Shown one piece after another: positions 1 through 9,736 of a stretch of DNA of 64,000 nucleotides (the stretch's first letter is position 1; each line of letters begins with the position of its first letter). The notes under the pieces are model-generated. The model was not told where the DNA came from, searched no databases, and saw only the letters and a list, made by a program, of their open reading frames with translations. The DNA comes from Adhaeribacter aerolatus. Its GTDB lineage: Bacteria > Bacteroidota > Bacteroidia > Cytophagales > Hymenobacteraceae. Location of the stretch: positions 1 to 64,000 of the forward strand of contig NZ_BJYS01000024.1 of NCBI RefSeq assembly GCF_007991635.1, given 5' to 3'. The position numbers and the translations under genes were made by a program.

Positions 1-13
1 AAACCTAAGTCAT

Positions 14-910
14 TTATAAATAGCGTTTTTCCTCAGTTGGTTCTACATGTATCATTACATCAATAAACTGGGGTAGCTGGGCCTGGATTTTGGTTTTCAC
101 CTTGTGTGCTATTTGGTGCCCATCGGCAATTGAAATATTCTGGTCTACCCAAATATGGATGTCCGCGTGATTCATAACGCCCATTTTTCTGGTATGGCAC
201 TTTTCAACTTTTAATACTCCTGCTACCTGCTGGGTTATATTTGCAACCTTTTTAGTTAGTTCCGGATCTAAATCTTCGTCCAACAATTCTCCAATAGCTG
301 GTCTAATGATTAAATAGGCATTAATAAGAATAATACCGGAGGCCAGCAAAGCCGCCCAATCATCCGCTACTTCGTATCCTTTACCACCTATTATACCAAT
401 AGTTATACCGATAAAAGCTGCTGCTGAGGTGATGGCATCACTACGGTGGTGGAAGGCATCCGCTTTAACTGCCCCGCTATTTATTTCCAATCCGGTCTTC
501 AGGACAAACCGGTACAGCAATTCTTTTGTTAAAATGACAACAACTAAAATAATAAGCGTCCAGGATGCGGGTACTTTGTGAGGAGATTGGATATTATGAA
601 TGCTTTCAGTAGCTATGAGCATTGCTGCTGCACAAAGGGCTAAGGCAATACCAATCGCCACCAAGGCTTCTACTTTGCCGTGGCCATACGGATGATTTTT
701 ATCGGCTGGTTTAGCTGCCCATTTTAATCCCAGCCAAAGCATACCGGAGGTAAAAATATCTGCTGTTGATTCAATGGCATCTGCAATCAGGGCATAGGAA
801 TTACCAAAAATCCCGCCCAGCGCCTTAATGATTGCTAAAAAGGCACTGAACAGGATTCCGATAAATGTTGTTTTAAGACCTTTTTCGGAGGAGTTATTTA
901 AATCTGACAT
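14..910 (-). CDS. Cation diffusion facilitator (CDF) metal exporter
   Basis: CDF-family inner-membrane transporter, expected to export a divalent cation (Zn, Fe, Co or Cd) in exchange for protons. Six hydrophobic segments are followed by a cytoplasmic C-terminal domain of about 85 residues containing ADIHIWVD. Likely metal ligands are in TM2 (ADAIESTAD, Glu/Asp) and TM5 (FHHRSD, His/Asp). The reading frame is open from a GTG at 937, but that would overlap the upstream gene; the ATG at 910 lies 5 bp after that gene's stop and starts a protein of about 298 residues, the usual CDF length. It is the last gene of a minus-strand trio with the DUF2231 protein and a small lipoprotein. The exact metal cannot be read from sequence. 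Confidence 0.93.
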   Translation of the reverse strand: MSDLNNSSEKGLKTTFIGILFSAFLAIIKALGGIFGNSYALIADAIESTADIFTSGMLWLGLKWAAKPADKNHPYGHGKVEALVAIGIALALCAAAMLIATESIHNIQSPHKVPASWTLIILVVVILTKELLYRFVLKTGLEINSGAVKADAFHHRSDAITSAAAFIGITIGIIGGKGYEVADDWAALLASGIILINAYLIIRPAIGELLDEDLDPELTKKVANITQQVAGVLKVEKCHTRKMGVMNHADIHIWVDQNISIADGHQIAHKVKTKIQAQLPQFIDVMIHVEPTEEKRYL

Positions 911-914
911 CTTA

Positions 915-1409
915 TTACTTATAGCCGGCACAATCACCAGTGGGTACTAATACGCCGCCGGCCTGCTGATATACTACCCTGGCCCCCAAATGACCAGCAT
1001 ATACTAAGAAGCCAGAACCTGTAAGCATAAGTAGGGCAACAACCAAACGCAAAACGTTCGCTTTAAACTTAATTAAATTAAGCCGTAGACATAGCTCTAA
1101 AACAGTAGCGGCAGAGAAGAGGTAGGCTAAATTATAAGCGGCAATTTCATGGTCTTTAAGAACGGTGGGGTCACAAATTTTCCGTGACACTATCCCGTCT
1201 GCCAGACCTCCGGTATAGATACTTAGCCAAGCAGTAAGGCAACCTGCATAAAGCAGATAAGCCCCAGTCCTATGCCAGAAAGCGGCAGAATTCTCTCGCA
1301 GTAAAAGTGCTGTTAGTTTCGTTATGGTAGCCAGCAGTAAAAGCGCAATAGGAAAATGGATGGTAAGGGGATGCCAAATTTCTGTACGCCAAAAAGAAGG
1401 TTCCCCCAT
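915..1409 (-). CDS. DUF2231-family membrane protein
   Basis: Small integral membrane protein of 164 residues with about four transmembrane segments. The N-terminal WHPLTIHFPIALLLL is the hallmark of DUF2231, a family of unknown function often found near metal or redox genes. Its ATG lies 1 bp after the stop of the lipoprotein gene upstream and its stop is 4 bp before the CDF start, so the three genes form a tight operon. That context suggests a role linked to metal handling, but no reaction can be assigned. Family membership is fairly sure; function is unknown. Confidence 0.8.
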   Translation of the reverse strand: MGEPSFWRTEIWHPLTIHFPIALLLLATITKLTALLLRENSAAFWHRTGAYLLYAGCLTAWLSIYTGGLADGIVSRKICDPTVLKDHEIAAYNLAYLFSAATVLELCLRLNLIKFKANVLRLVVALLMLTGSGFLVYAGHLGARVVYQQAGGVLVPTGDCAGYK

Positions 1410-1410
1410 C

Positions 1411-1725
1411 TTATTCCAGAATTTTTACGGCTATGGGTTCTAATCGCTTACCTACTTTTTTTACTTCCACCTCCACTTTGCCACCTTCTTTCAACTGTTC
1501 AAACGGAACGGTACTGCCTGCCTGGGTAAGCTTTGTAGAATCAGTAAAATAAAGTTCCAGCCGTTTATTATCCGCTGTTTTAACATAAATTTCAGTTTCC
1601 TCCGCCTCCACTTCATCAATCGTGCCTTGGTAAGTACCGGAATCCACCACATCTGTACTTTCTTCGCAGGCATATAGAAAAGGGACAAAAGAAAGCGCTA
1701 ACGCAAGTTTCTTTAAATTTTTCAT
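1411..1725 (-). CDS. Small acidic periplasmic lipoprotein
   Basis: A 104-residue lipoprotein: a basic start, a hydrophobic stretch and a lipobox FLYAC with the lipidated Cys at about residue 20. The mature part is rich in Glu and Lys and reads as one small beta-rich domain (GTYQGTIDEVEAEETEIYVK ... GGKVEVEVKKVGKRLEPIAVKILE), reminiscent of OB-fold or DUF5666-like periplasmic domains, though I do not assign a family. It is the first gene of the lipoprotein-DUF2231-CDF operon, so it may bind or deliver the metal exported by the CDF protein. The role is inferred from context only. Confidence 0.75.
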   Translation of the reverse strand: MKNLKKLALALSFVPFLYACEESTDVVDSGTYQGTIDEVEAEETEIYVKTADNKRLELYFTDSTKLTQAGSTVPFEQLKEGGKVEVEVKKVGKRLEPIAVKILE

Positions 1726-2017
1726 AGTTGATGTAATAAGAGTTAAGGCGTTTTAAGTTGATAAACGTAATATTTATTATAATAGATATTTGGCTGGAAA
1801 TAAGTAAGAAATGTATGGATAAATTACCCTTCTAAATATACGCTTAATAACTTAAACAGCGCTCCGGTCGATATGTCTTACTGAAAAGTCTCCCCTGCCG
1901 TTTACCAGATCCATTTGGCTTATAAGTTCGTTTATGTAAAAAAGGGGGTGAGTTCCGGGTTTTGTTACATTTGTCTTTCTTTTTCATTTTACTGAATCAA
2001 TAGTGATTCACCACTAT

Positions 2018-4198
2018 TTAAATCTTTATACCAATAGCGGCATTGACACTCCGGCCATCCGAAGGCCAAATACCAGGACCCGGATAAAAGCTAGGCCGCT
2101 TGGTGAAGTAATGTGTATTGAAGACATTATTCAGGTTAACCTTGAGCTGAATCTGCCGGGAAATACGGTAAGCCGCATTCACATCCAGGATGCCATAAGC
2201 CGGGACCAGCCCAACCGCTCCGTTAGCTGGTGAGATTTCGGTATTTAGTGGGTCGGCATAACTCTTGGCCGTATAACTGTAAAGTACCGACAGGCTAAAC
2301 GGCTGGTGCCGGATAGTCATGCCATTGCGGCTAATCACCTGCGGAACGCCCTCCACCTGGTTGCCCTTAATCGACACATTCTCGTTGCCTTGCCGCACCT
2401 GCGCCTGCAGATACCGCGCCTCCATGAAGCAAGTAGAAGTAAAGAGGGAAAAATGCCAGTCCGGGGCCAGCTGCTGCTGGTATTCGGTGAAGAACTCCAG
2501 CCCACGGGTTAAGGAATTACCGGTGTTAGTGCGCAAAATATAAAAATCACCCGCCTCATCCGTTTGCATCAGACTGCCCAGCCGGTTATTGTAGCGCAAC
2601 TGGAACAAACTGACGTCCCAGTTAAAGGCAGCTAGCTGGCCCCGGTAACCGGCTTCCAGGTTATAGCCGGTAGCGTCTTTCAGGTTTTTATCCGCCCGCT
2701 CGAAAGTAGAAGCCGGAATAATGTCTTTGAAGATGACCGGCCGGTAAGCCTGGGAAAAGCCGGCGTAAAAATTATGCCCGGCCCGCCACTCGTAATCGGC
2801 GTTGATACCCAGTAGTGGGAAACGGTGCTTGATGGTATTGGGCAGCTGCTGCGCCTGGTAATACGTAATTTGGCCGCTCATGTCAGATTGCCCGCTTTCC
2901 AGCCGGATACCGGGACTCAGGGAAAATTTGGAACTTAACAGCAGCCGGTTCTCAGCAAAGATGGCCATATTTTTTGTAATAAAATTAAGGTCTCTTCCCC
3001 AGCCCGGTTGACTTAAGGTTAAATCAAAATCGGTACCCGTAGTACCTTTGCCTAACTGGGAGCGGTGTAAATTATTGCGCATCAGCTGCAGGCCCGTAAC
3101 TAAGGTAGCCGGCAGGGCTCCTAACTGATAGCGGTGGCGTAACCGAAGTTCGGAAGTATAACTATGAAACTGGTCAATATCTACCTGCCGGGGAGCATAC
3201 TGAAGGGTTAGCGGGTCAATTCTATCCGCTACATTAGCTGGTTTATCAAACTGCACACTGTTGCGGTTTCCCAGTACCGCCGAGGAGGTCCACTGCAGCT
3301 GGGTATTGTCTGACAGCAGGTAGTCAACCGTGAGGGAAGGAACGTAAATATCCGGATTAAAATAATTCCGGCCCCGGGTAGCCATCCGGGGATTGGCCCG
3401 GAACATGCTGTCGGTCAATGGACCCGGAATCTGATAGATATAGTTGGAGCGGGCAAATTCCGCTGAGACCCGCAGCGCCTTTGTCGGTTGGTACCGCAGA
3501 ATAACGCCTTGGGCATCATAATCCGTTTGGCTGTTATCCCGGTAACCGTCCGATGTGCGCCGGCTGTAATAGGCATAGTAACTAAATTTGCCTACGGTGC
3601 CGCTGATGGCATTATAGGTGCTTAACAGGCCAAAGGAACCGGCGGCCGCAATGCTTTCCAAGCCAATAGCTTTGGTGGTATCGGGTTGTTTGGAAACATA
3701 ATTGAGCATGCCGCCAAACTGGGCGCCGTATTGCAGCGAGCCCGTGCCGCGGACAATTTCTATTCTTTGCACCGCTTCCATGGGCATGCTGTAATGAGAG
3801 GCTGGGTAGCCGTACATATCCGAATTAGTGATAATGCCGTTTTTGCGGATATTAAACTCCCAGCCACGGTGCGGGTCCAAACCGCGGGTAGCAATATTGA
3901 CCTGGTTACCCGACCCATCCATGTCGTAGACAAAAACGCCCGGTACTTTGGCAAACAGCTGGCGCGGTGTTTTTTCGGTAATGTTGGCATTGAGGTTCTC
4001 CAGCTGGATGACCTCGGTTTTCTTACCGGCAAAAATAAAAGTATCCCTCTCTTTGGCTAAGCGCTCGATGGTGGGCTTTTGTCCGGTAACCTCAATTTCC
4101 CGTAGTTGTTGGGCTTTGATACTGTCTCGCGGCACCTGGCCTTGGCCGAAGGAGGTAATGCTTAAAAGGAGAAGTAGTAAGACAAATATCTTTTTCAT
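2018..4198 (-). CDS. TonB-dependent receptor, FecA-like (ferric siderophore/citrate type)
   Basis: Outer-membrane TonB-dependent receptor of 726 residues: signal peptide (1-18), a short stretch before the plug, then the plug at about 50-170 (TEKTPRQLFAKVPGVFVYD, RGLDPHRGWEFNIRKNG, AVQRIEIVRGTGSLQYGAQF), then a 22-strand-type barrel. The plug resembles FecA/FhuA-type ferric-chelate receptors. It lies 52 bp downstream of the haloperoxidase-like gene on the same strand and is probably co-transcribed with it. It lacks the carboxypeptidase-like N-terminal domain of the second receptor at 5950-8337. The barrel ends in Ile rather than the usual aromatic residue. The ligand is inferred as an iron chelate from family and neighbours. 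Confidence 0.92.
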   Translation of the reverse strand: MKKIFVLLLLLLSITSFGQGQVPRDSIKAQQLREIEVTGQKPTIERLAKERDTFIFAGKKTEVIQLENLNANITEKTPRQLFAKVPGVFVYDMDGSGNQVNIATRGLDPHRGWEFNIRKNGIITNSDMYGYPASHYSMPMEAVQRIEIVRGTGSLQYGAQFGGMLNYVSKQPDTTKAIGLESIAAAGSFGLLSTYNAISGTVGKFSYYAYYSRRTSDGYRDNSQTDYDAQGVILRYQPTKALRVSAEFARSNYIYQIPGPLTDSMFRANPRMATRGRNYFNPDIYVPSLTVDYLLSDNTQLQWTSSAVLGNRNSVQFDKPANVADRIDPLTLQYAPRQVDIDQFHSYTSELRLRHRYQLGALPATLVTGLQLMRNNLHRSQLGKGTTGTDFDLTLSQPGWGRDLNFITKNMAIFAENRLLLSSKFSLSPGIRLESGQSDMSGQITYYQAQQLPNTIKHRFPLLGINADYEWRAGHNFYAGFSQAYRPVIFKDIIPASTFERADKNLKDATGYNLEAGYRGQLAAFNWDVSLFQLRYNNRLGSLMQTDEAGDFYILRTNTGNSLTRGLEFFTEYQQQLAPDWHFSLFTSTCFMEARYLQAQVRQGNENVSIKGNQVEGVPQVISRNGMTIRHQPFSLSVLYSYTAKSYADPLNTEISPANGAVGLVPAYGILDVNAAYRISRQIQLKVNLNNVFNTHYFTKRPSFYPGPGIWPSDGRSVNAAIGIKI

Positions 4199-4250
4199 TA
4201 AATCTTTGGAGGAGTTTAAAGCAGCCTTTCTTATCCGGTTAGCAACCGTA

Positions 4251-5615
4251 TTATTTCCTTGCTAATATATTTTCCGGCGTTTCTTTTGGTCTGGCCAGTT
4301 TAGACCAAACCCACTCGCCCACTTGCTCTCCCTGGCGCGTTCCTTCCAGCGCACCATCCCGAAAATGAATGCCGCCATAAATCCGGCTCATGGAGGTTTC
4401 CATATAAGTTTCTTTGATTGATTTAAAAGACCTTACGCCATGGCCAAACACAAATTCTGTTGAATCGGTAAAAGCTATTTCATTACCCAATAAATGAATT
4501 AGCATTGTGCCGGCAGAAGCCGAGATGGCGCTATGACCACTTACGTATTCCGGAAAAGGGGGTGTTTGTAAGAAAGGCTCCCAGAACGGGTCTATTGTTT
4601 GATGAATAACGGTGATGGGCCGAATCCGGGCACTCCGGTACTTCTCATCCCAGCAAGCAATGAAAGCATCATACAGGGCAATAGAAGAATAAGTATAAGC
4701 CTGCAAAGAAGCCATCATATCCAGCTTTTTATCCTGGGAAATGGTTTTGACTATGGCTAGCCAATGGCCAGGTGGAGTCATCTTCTTAGATAAATAAGAC
4801 ACATGCCCGTGAATATTACTGACCGTGGCATTATCATCCCAGAAATAAGCAATGGCTTTTTGTTCCGGCGTCAGGTTTTTGCCATAATCATAGACTTCCT
4901 GCACCATCTTGAAAAAGGAGCTGTTGGGCTTCAGGTCAAACTTGGCCGGGGGTGCGGGTTTGAATTGGGTGCAGGAATCCAGCGTAAAAGAGCGGACCTG
5001 GTTCCAAGAAGACTCACATGCCGGCTCGTAAGTTGGAGGGGTGGGTTGCCAAGAACCGGGTATATCGGTAATGGAATAGCGCATGAGGGCGCGGGTTTCT
5101 TTGTAATTATCTTTATCCGCATAGGCTAACACGTGGTCAGCTACTTGCTGGCCGTACGCCACCGAACGTTCATAAACGTCCGCCGGGATATTCATGGCTT
5201 CATACCGCTGGTTTAGTTCCTGCTCGTACTTTTCCCAGTAATCAGTAGAATAGGTGAACGCTTTGCTTATTTTTAGGTAGGCCTGAATAGAGGCCACCGG
5301 AAAAGCGTATTCAACTCCTTTTTGGGGCTTCGGTACGGCTTGGAAACCATTCAGTTTTCCGGCTAAGGTAGGATAAGCAGCATAGCCATTGCGTAAGGCT
5401 TCGTAAGCCGCTAGATTGGCATAAGCATAAATCCGGCTAGCTACCGGGGGCTTAAAGATGTCATGAATGATGGCCGTGGTAAGCTCATCGGCTGTCTGAT
5501 GCAGGAGCTCTGGATCAGCCGCTTGCTTGTTATAAACCTCTGGGCTGGTGCGCTCACAACTATTGGCACCCAGGACACCCGCCAGAAAGGTTAAAAGAAT
5601 AAAAATTCTCATCAT
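4251..5615 (-). CDS. Vanadium-dependent haloperoxidase / PAP2-like lipoprotein
   Basis: Predicted exported protein of 454 residues, probably a lipoprotein (hydrophobic start ending GANSC). The C-terminal half carries the three anion-pocket motifs of vanadium haloperoxidases and PAP2 phosphatases: KYRSARIRP, PEYVSGHSAISASAG (SGHS with the catalytic His) and SRIYGGIHFRDG (Arg plus the His that binds vanadate). All key residues are present, so it should be catalytically competent, either as a haloperoxidase or as a phosphatase. It sits between two TonB receptors and is read toward the FecA-like one. A good -7 box lies 20 bp upstream of the ATG. Which activity it has cannot be decided from sequence. 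Confidence 0.87.
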   Translation of the reverse strand: MMRIFILLTFLAGVLGANSCERTSPEVYNKQAADPELLHQTADELTTAIIHDIFKPPVASRIYAYANLAAYEALRNGYAAYPTLAGKLNGFQAVPKPQKGVEYAFPVASIQAYLKISKAFTYSTDYWEKYEQELNQRYEAMNIPADVYERSVAYGQQVADHVLAYADKDNYKETRALMRYSITDIPGSWQPTPPTYEPACESSWNQVRSFTLDSCTQFKPAPPAKFDLKPNSSFFKMVQEVYDYGKNLTPEQKAIAYFWDDNATVSNIHGHVSYLSKKMTPPGHWLAIVKTISQDKKLDMMASLQAYTYSSIALYDAFIACWDEKYRSARIRPITVIHQTIDPFWEPFLQTPPFPEYVSGHSAISASAGTMLIHLLGNEIAFTDSTEFVFGHGVRSFKSIKETYMETSMSRIYGGIHFRDGALEGTRQGEQVGEWVWSKLARPKETPENILARK

Positions 5616-5634
5616 AAGCCTTATCGATAATTTC

Positions 5635-5642
5635 CAAAGTTA
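5635..5642 (-). promoter_or_regulatory. Predicted -7 box of the haloperoxidase gene
   Basis: On the minus strand this reads TAACTTTG, an exact match to the Bacteroidota -7 consensus TAnnTTTG, about 20 bp upstream of the ATG at 5615. No clear TTTG -33 box is seen at the expected distance. It suggests that the haloperoxidase and its downstream receptor have their own promoter. Confidence 0.5.
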
Positions 5643-5949
5643 AAACATAAGAACATATTTTCAGAAAAGAAAAGTTTAGGCTTCTTCCCTATCAATTTCG
5701 GATTATATCCACTTGGGACCTAATATGTTTCCTGTAATATCTTGCCCTAAGTTGAAAACTATTTCCGATTCTTACTAAGAAGCTGATAAGTGCCTTTATG
5801 TAAAATGGCCTTAGAAGACTATTTATTAAAGTAGAACCTGGAAGAACGTTAAAAGCCTACTGAATAGAACATAGACTAGTTTTTAATTAGCCAGAGGCTA
5901 ACTATGTGGTCAATATTGGTCTGCTTACCGGATTCCAGTGGCATATGGT
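5643..5949. other. Intergenic region, nothing recognised
   Basis: AT-rich spacer between the haloperoxidase promoter and the end of the upstream TonB-receptor gene. I see no convincing ORF, strong hairpin or repeat. It separates the two minus-strand transcription units of the iron block. Confidence 0.5.
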
Positions 5950-8337
5950 TTAGAACTTCACCTGTAAGGTTAAATAATAACCTCTGGGGTCAGAAGGTAT
6001 AATGCCAGGACCCGGATAACCATCGGCCCGGCGGGTAAAGTATTTGGCATTAGCCAGGTTATTCACACTCCCAAAAATACCCAGCCATTTCCATTGGTAA
6101 CTGGCACTAAAATCCATGACTTGGTAACCCGGTACAGTACCATCCACTGCGGTAGGCGTAAATTCAGCGTTCGTTGCATCAGAATATTGCCTGGCCACGT
6201 ACGAATACTGGTAAGTGAGATTAAACCGGTTATCACCAAAAGAAAGCCCGGTCCGGAACAAAGTAGGTGGCACAAACTCCACCCGTTTGCCCTGGATGGC
6301 ACTTTCCTCCGTTTGGATGTAGCGGGCATCAATGGCGGAAAAGTTGGTATAAACCGAGAATTTATAGCGGCTCCGACCACCGGTGATGGCTTTCAACAAA
6401 TCAGCCTCTATTAAACTTTCGAAACCGGCATTCCGACTGTCGGCTACATTCGTCCGGAGGCGGTACACCATATTATCCTGGTCTTTGGTAAATACCGAAC
6501 CAATCCGGTCATTATACCTTAAGTAGAAAAGGCTTACATCATAATAAAGCCAATCATTTAACTTGCCCCGGATACCACCATCCGCCGTATAGCCCATTTC
6601 GTCTTTTAAGAGCGAGTCTACCCGAGCATTGGCGTTAACTACCCGTAAATCATTAAAATTAATAGAGCGATAGTTTTGCGATATGTTGGCATAGAGTTCT
6701 ACCCCCTTTCTTAAATCATAAGAAGAGCCAATCCCGGCCAGGGCGAAGGAACGGTTGTTTTCTTTTTGTTCCTTCACTTTTACATCCGGTACAAAGCGCA
6801 TGGTTTGGTAATAATAGCCATTGGCTTTAGTAGAGATATATTCCAGTCGTACCCCCGGCGTAATGCTCCACTTGTCGTTCAACTGAAAAATATTTTCGGC
6901 AAAGACGGCGGCATTGGTGCCCGGAAAACGGTAACCGGAGGTATTGGGTTCCGTGGGTACAAAGTTAAACTTGGGTCCGGTGCTTGCATCGGCATCCCCC
7001 TGGTGGCGCAAGGTCAGTCCCCGGTACAAACGCACACCGGCCAGGAAAGTGCTGGGTTGTCCTTTCACCAAATCGTACCGGTGCAATAACCTGATTTCGG
7101 AACCGTAGTTCTTATAAGTGTCAGCTAATAAATCCCGCTCTCCTCCAGGGTCAGGCCGGTTGATATAACTTAAAATGCCCAAAGCTTCTCTACCCGCCCG
7201 CAAAGCGTAGCTCCGCCAGTTTATCTTGGTGCGGTCGCTGAAACGGTAATCGAACGAAAGGCTGGCCAAGTTCCAGTTTACCCGAAACCAGTTCCGGGCC
7301 CGCACCGATTGCGAAGCATCCGCCGCAAAATCAGCATCGGTTAAGCCACCAGGCTGCTGCGCCAAGTAATGCATATAGGTATACTCCCCGGTAACTTTTA
7401 ACTTTTGGGTAAGAGCGTAATCCAGGTGAGCATAAGCGGCATGTTGCTCAAAATGGCTGTTTGGCCGCCAGCTATCTCCTTTTTTGTACTGGTAATACGT
7501 GTAGTAATTTAGCTTTTTAAAGGTTCCCCCTAGGCTGTTAAAAGAATTATAAAAGCCAAAGGAACCGCCCGTCTGGCGGCTTAAGAAGGAGATGGGTTTA
7601 TCCACGATGCCTTTCTTTAACTGAAAATTAATAAGGCCGCCAAATTGGGTACCGTACTGCAAACTGGCTGCGCCCCGGATAATTTCGATTTTATCTACGG
7701 CTTCAATGGGAGGGGTATAATAGCTTTCGGGATAGCCTAGCGCATCGGCACTAATGTCATAGCCATTCTGACGGGTGTTAAAATTAGATACCCGGCTGGG
7801 ATTTAAGCCACGACCACCAATACCTAACTGTAGGCCACCGCCATCGTACTCCCAAATATTTAAACCGGCAATGCGGCTGTAAACCTGGCGGGAATTATTG
7901 GTGGCCAGGTTGGCATTAATATTATTAATATTGATTACTTCGGTTTTTTTACCGGCATATATGGCCATTCCTTCTACCTGGCGCAGGTTTCCGGCTACTT
8001 GTTCATTTTTGTCCGTAACCGTTATTTCGTTCAGGGTAGCATCCGAAGAAGTTAAAACAATATGAAGGATTACGTTCTGGTTCTCCAGGTTTACCTGCTG
8101 CCGGTATTTTTTGGCTCCCCCGTAATTTGCAATTATCTCGTAACTGCCAGGTGGCAAAGCCTCAAACACAAAGATTCCATCGGGCGCACAACTCGCCTGT
8201 CGGTTTAAAGGCTGCAACGATACGGTAGCACCAGTGGCCGGAGCGGCATTAAATTTAACCAGTCCGCTAATGGTAAATTGCTGGGCGTTGGCAAAAAAAG
8301 TAGTTAAGGTTAAAAGTAAGAAGGCTATATATTTCAT
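5950..8337 (-). CDS. TonB-dependent receptor with carboxypeptidase-regulatory-like N-domain
   Basis: Outer-membrane receptor of 795 residues: signal peptide (1-18, ending FANAQ), a CarboxypepD_reg-like beta-sandwich at about 20-100 (ISGLVKFNAAPATGATVSL), a plug at about 110-235 (NNSRQVYSRIAGLNIWEYDG, AVDKIEIIRGAASLQYGTQF), then the barrel ending in the aromatic residue typical of outer-membrane proteins (TLQVKF). It is the last gene of the DUF4856-imelysin-HTTM-receptor operon, starting 7 bp after the HTTM gene's stop. By family and context it should import an iron chelate. It is related in plug sequence to the receptor at 2018-4198 but has the extra N-terminal domain. Confidence 0.92.
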   Translation of the reverse strand: MKYIAFLLLTLTTFFANAQQFTISGLVKFNAAPATGATVSLQPLNRQASCAPDGIFVFEALPPGSYEIIANYGGAKKYRQQVNLENQNVILHIVLTSSDATLNEITVTDKNEQVAGNLRQVEGMAIYAGKKTEVININNINANLATNNSRQVYSRIAGLNIWEYDGGGLQLGIGGRGLNPSRVSNFNTRQNGYDISADALGYPESYYTPPIEAVDKIEIIRGAASLQYGTQFGGLINFQLKKGIVDKPISFLSRQTGGSFGFYNSFNSLGGTFKKLNYYTYYQYKKGDSWRPNSHFEQHAAYAHLDYALTQKLKVTGEYTYMHYLAQQPGGLTDADFAADASQSVRARNWFRVNWNLASLSFDYRFSDRTKINWRSYALRAGREALGILSYINRPDPGGERDLLADTYKNYGSEIRLLHRYDLVKGQPSTFLAGVRLYRGLTLRHQGDADASTGPKFNFVPTEPNTSGYRFPGTNAAVFAENIFQLNDKWSITPGVRLEYISTKANGYYYQTMRFVPDVKVKEQKENNRSFALAGIGSSYDLRKGVELYANISQNYRSINFNDLRVVNANARVDSLLKDEMGYTADGGIRGKLNDWLYYDVSLFYLRYNDRIGSVFTKDQDNMVYRLRTNVADSRNAGFESLIEADLLKAITGGRSRYKFSVYTNFSAIDARYIQTEESAIQGKRVEFVPPTLFRTGLSFGDNRFNLTYQYSYVARQYSDATNAEFTPTAVDGTVPGYQVMDFSASYQWKWLGIFGSVNNLANAKYFTRRADGYPGPGIIPSDPRGYYLTLQVKF

Positions 8338-8344
8338 TACTGTG

Positions 8345-9736
8345 CTATTCAGATTTTTGGTAAGGTAAAACCCAACTATAATGCCGCCAGCTTAAAGATT
8401 GCTGCGCCAGGTTTACCGTTGGGTCAATAAACAAACGGGACCGGCGGCCATTCAGGGCCACGTAACACTCGGCGTACACAGCAGGCTCCTTAATACCTTC
8501 CTGCTGGTAAGTTTCAGCTAAAAAATGGGCAAAGCGCAAAATCATATCTGGCTGGGTGCTCATCATTTTTTCCTGCAAAGGGGAAAGATATTCCCGGTTA
8601 TTTACTTCGTAGGTTTTACCCGTGCCTGGCTCTTTTACATAAAAGAAAACATTCCCCGATTTTTCCATCAGCATTACCCGCCACGAAAACCGAAACCCTT
8701 CTTCGTGCCAGAACAAGGAACCCGGATACAGCAGGAAGCGAAAAGGAATGAGTACCTGCAAAAAGAAGAAGATACCAATTATGGTCAGCAGGAATTGGTT
8801 CGCCCTCGGCTTAAAAGGCAGAGCTGGAGAATTTAGCTTGGCAATCCTAAATAAACCTGTTCGCTGGATAGTAGCTAAAAAACGCTGGTGGAAAGCGGAA
8901 CTGAAAAACACCAGGCTCGACAGAATCATGACGTAAGGGAAAACGCCAATACTGGGGAAGAACAAAGCAGTCGCCAGGTGAAATACCAATACCAAGAAGT
9001 AAGCCGCCGGCCGGGTTTTCCGGTGAAGTAAAAAGAAAACTATAAACAAATCGTACAGGGCGCCGAACCAACTAAATAGGTAAGCCACCCAGGTTTCATA
9101 CATTAACGGACCTACCAGCAATAAATGGCTTTTGGCGGGCAACCATATTTTCATAGGCAAAGCCCGAAGCAGCCAATCGCCATTTAGCTTGGCAATACCG
9201 GCAAAAAAATAAACCAGCCCTACCTGTAACCGGATGGTGCCTACCATCCAGCGAGGTACTGAATTAATCGGGTGCTGGCGTTTAAAAGTAACATCGAGGG
9301 CAAAATAATGGTTAGCCGGTAACCAAATCAGCAAAAAACTAATTAGGCTGATAAAATAATAATGGTTCAGGTAGTTGGTACTGTCAATTAGTTCTACATA
9401 AGTGAAAGTTAAAAAAAACAGGACGCAGGCTAGCCGGTAAAATAAACCCAGCGTAATCAGGAGGGCAGCCAAGGCCATACCGGCAAACAAAAGGTGCATC
9501 CCGGTATAACCCAACGGACGCACCCATTCAAAACCCTGATAAGTAAAATAAAAAGAAGGTTTAACGTATAATTCGGTTATCCAGCCCTTGTGCCAAAAAC
9601 GGGCCAGGCTGCCCAGCATCATCAGGCCAAACAGTACCCGAAAGGTAACCAGCGGCGCAATGGAAAGAGGCTGCTGCAGACGGCTTCTGAAACTTTGCCA
9701 TCCCGGAATATCCGGTAAAAAATTAATCGCCGTCAC
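8345..9736 (-). CDS. HTTM-domain (vitamin K carboxylase-like) membrane protein
   Basis: Polytopic membrane protein of 463 residues with about nine or ten hydrophobic segments up to about residue 340, then a soluble tail of about 120 residues. RVLFGLMMLGSLARFW, NHYYFISLISFLLIWLPAN and GLVYFFAGIAKLNGDWL are typical of the HTTM (horizontally transferred transmembrane) domain shared with vitamin K-dependent gamma-carboxylases. Bacterial HTTM proteins are often found next to imelysin and TonB receptors, and their substrate is unknown. The start overlaps the end of the imelysin gene by 14 bp, showing translational coupling. A role in iron acquisition is inferred from the operon. Confidence 0.88.
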   Translation of the reverse strand: MTAINFLPDIPGWQSFRSRLQQPLSIAPLVTFRVLFGLMMLGSLARFWHKGWITELYVKPSFYFTYQGFEWVRPLGYTGMHLLFAGMALAALLITLGLFYRLACVLFFLTFTYVELIDSTNYLNHYYFISLISFLLIWLPANHYFALDVTFKRQHPINSVPRWMVGTIRLQVGLVYFFAGIAKLNGDWLLRALPMKIWLPAKSHLLLVGPLMYETWVAYLFSWFGALYDLFIVFFLLHRKTRPAAYFLVLVFHLATALFFPSIGVFPYVMILSSLVFFSSAFHQRFLATIQRTGLFRIAKLNSPALPFKPRANQFLLTIIGIFFFLQVLIPFRFLLYPGSLFWHEEGFRFSWRVMLMEKSGNVFFYVKEPGTGKTYEVNNREYLSPLQEKMMSTQPDMILRFAHFLAETYQQEGIKEPAVYAECYVALNGRRSRLFIDPTVNLAQQSLSWRHYSWVLPYQKSE

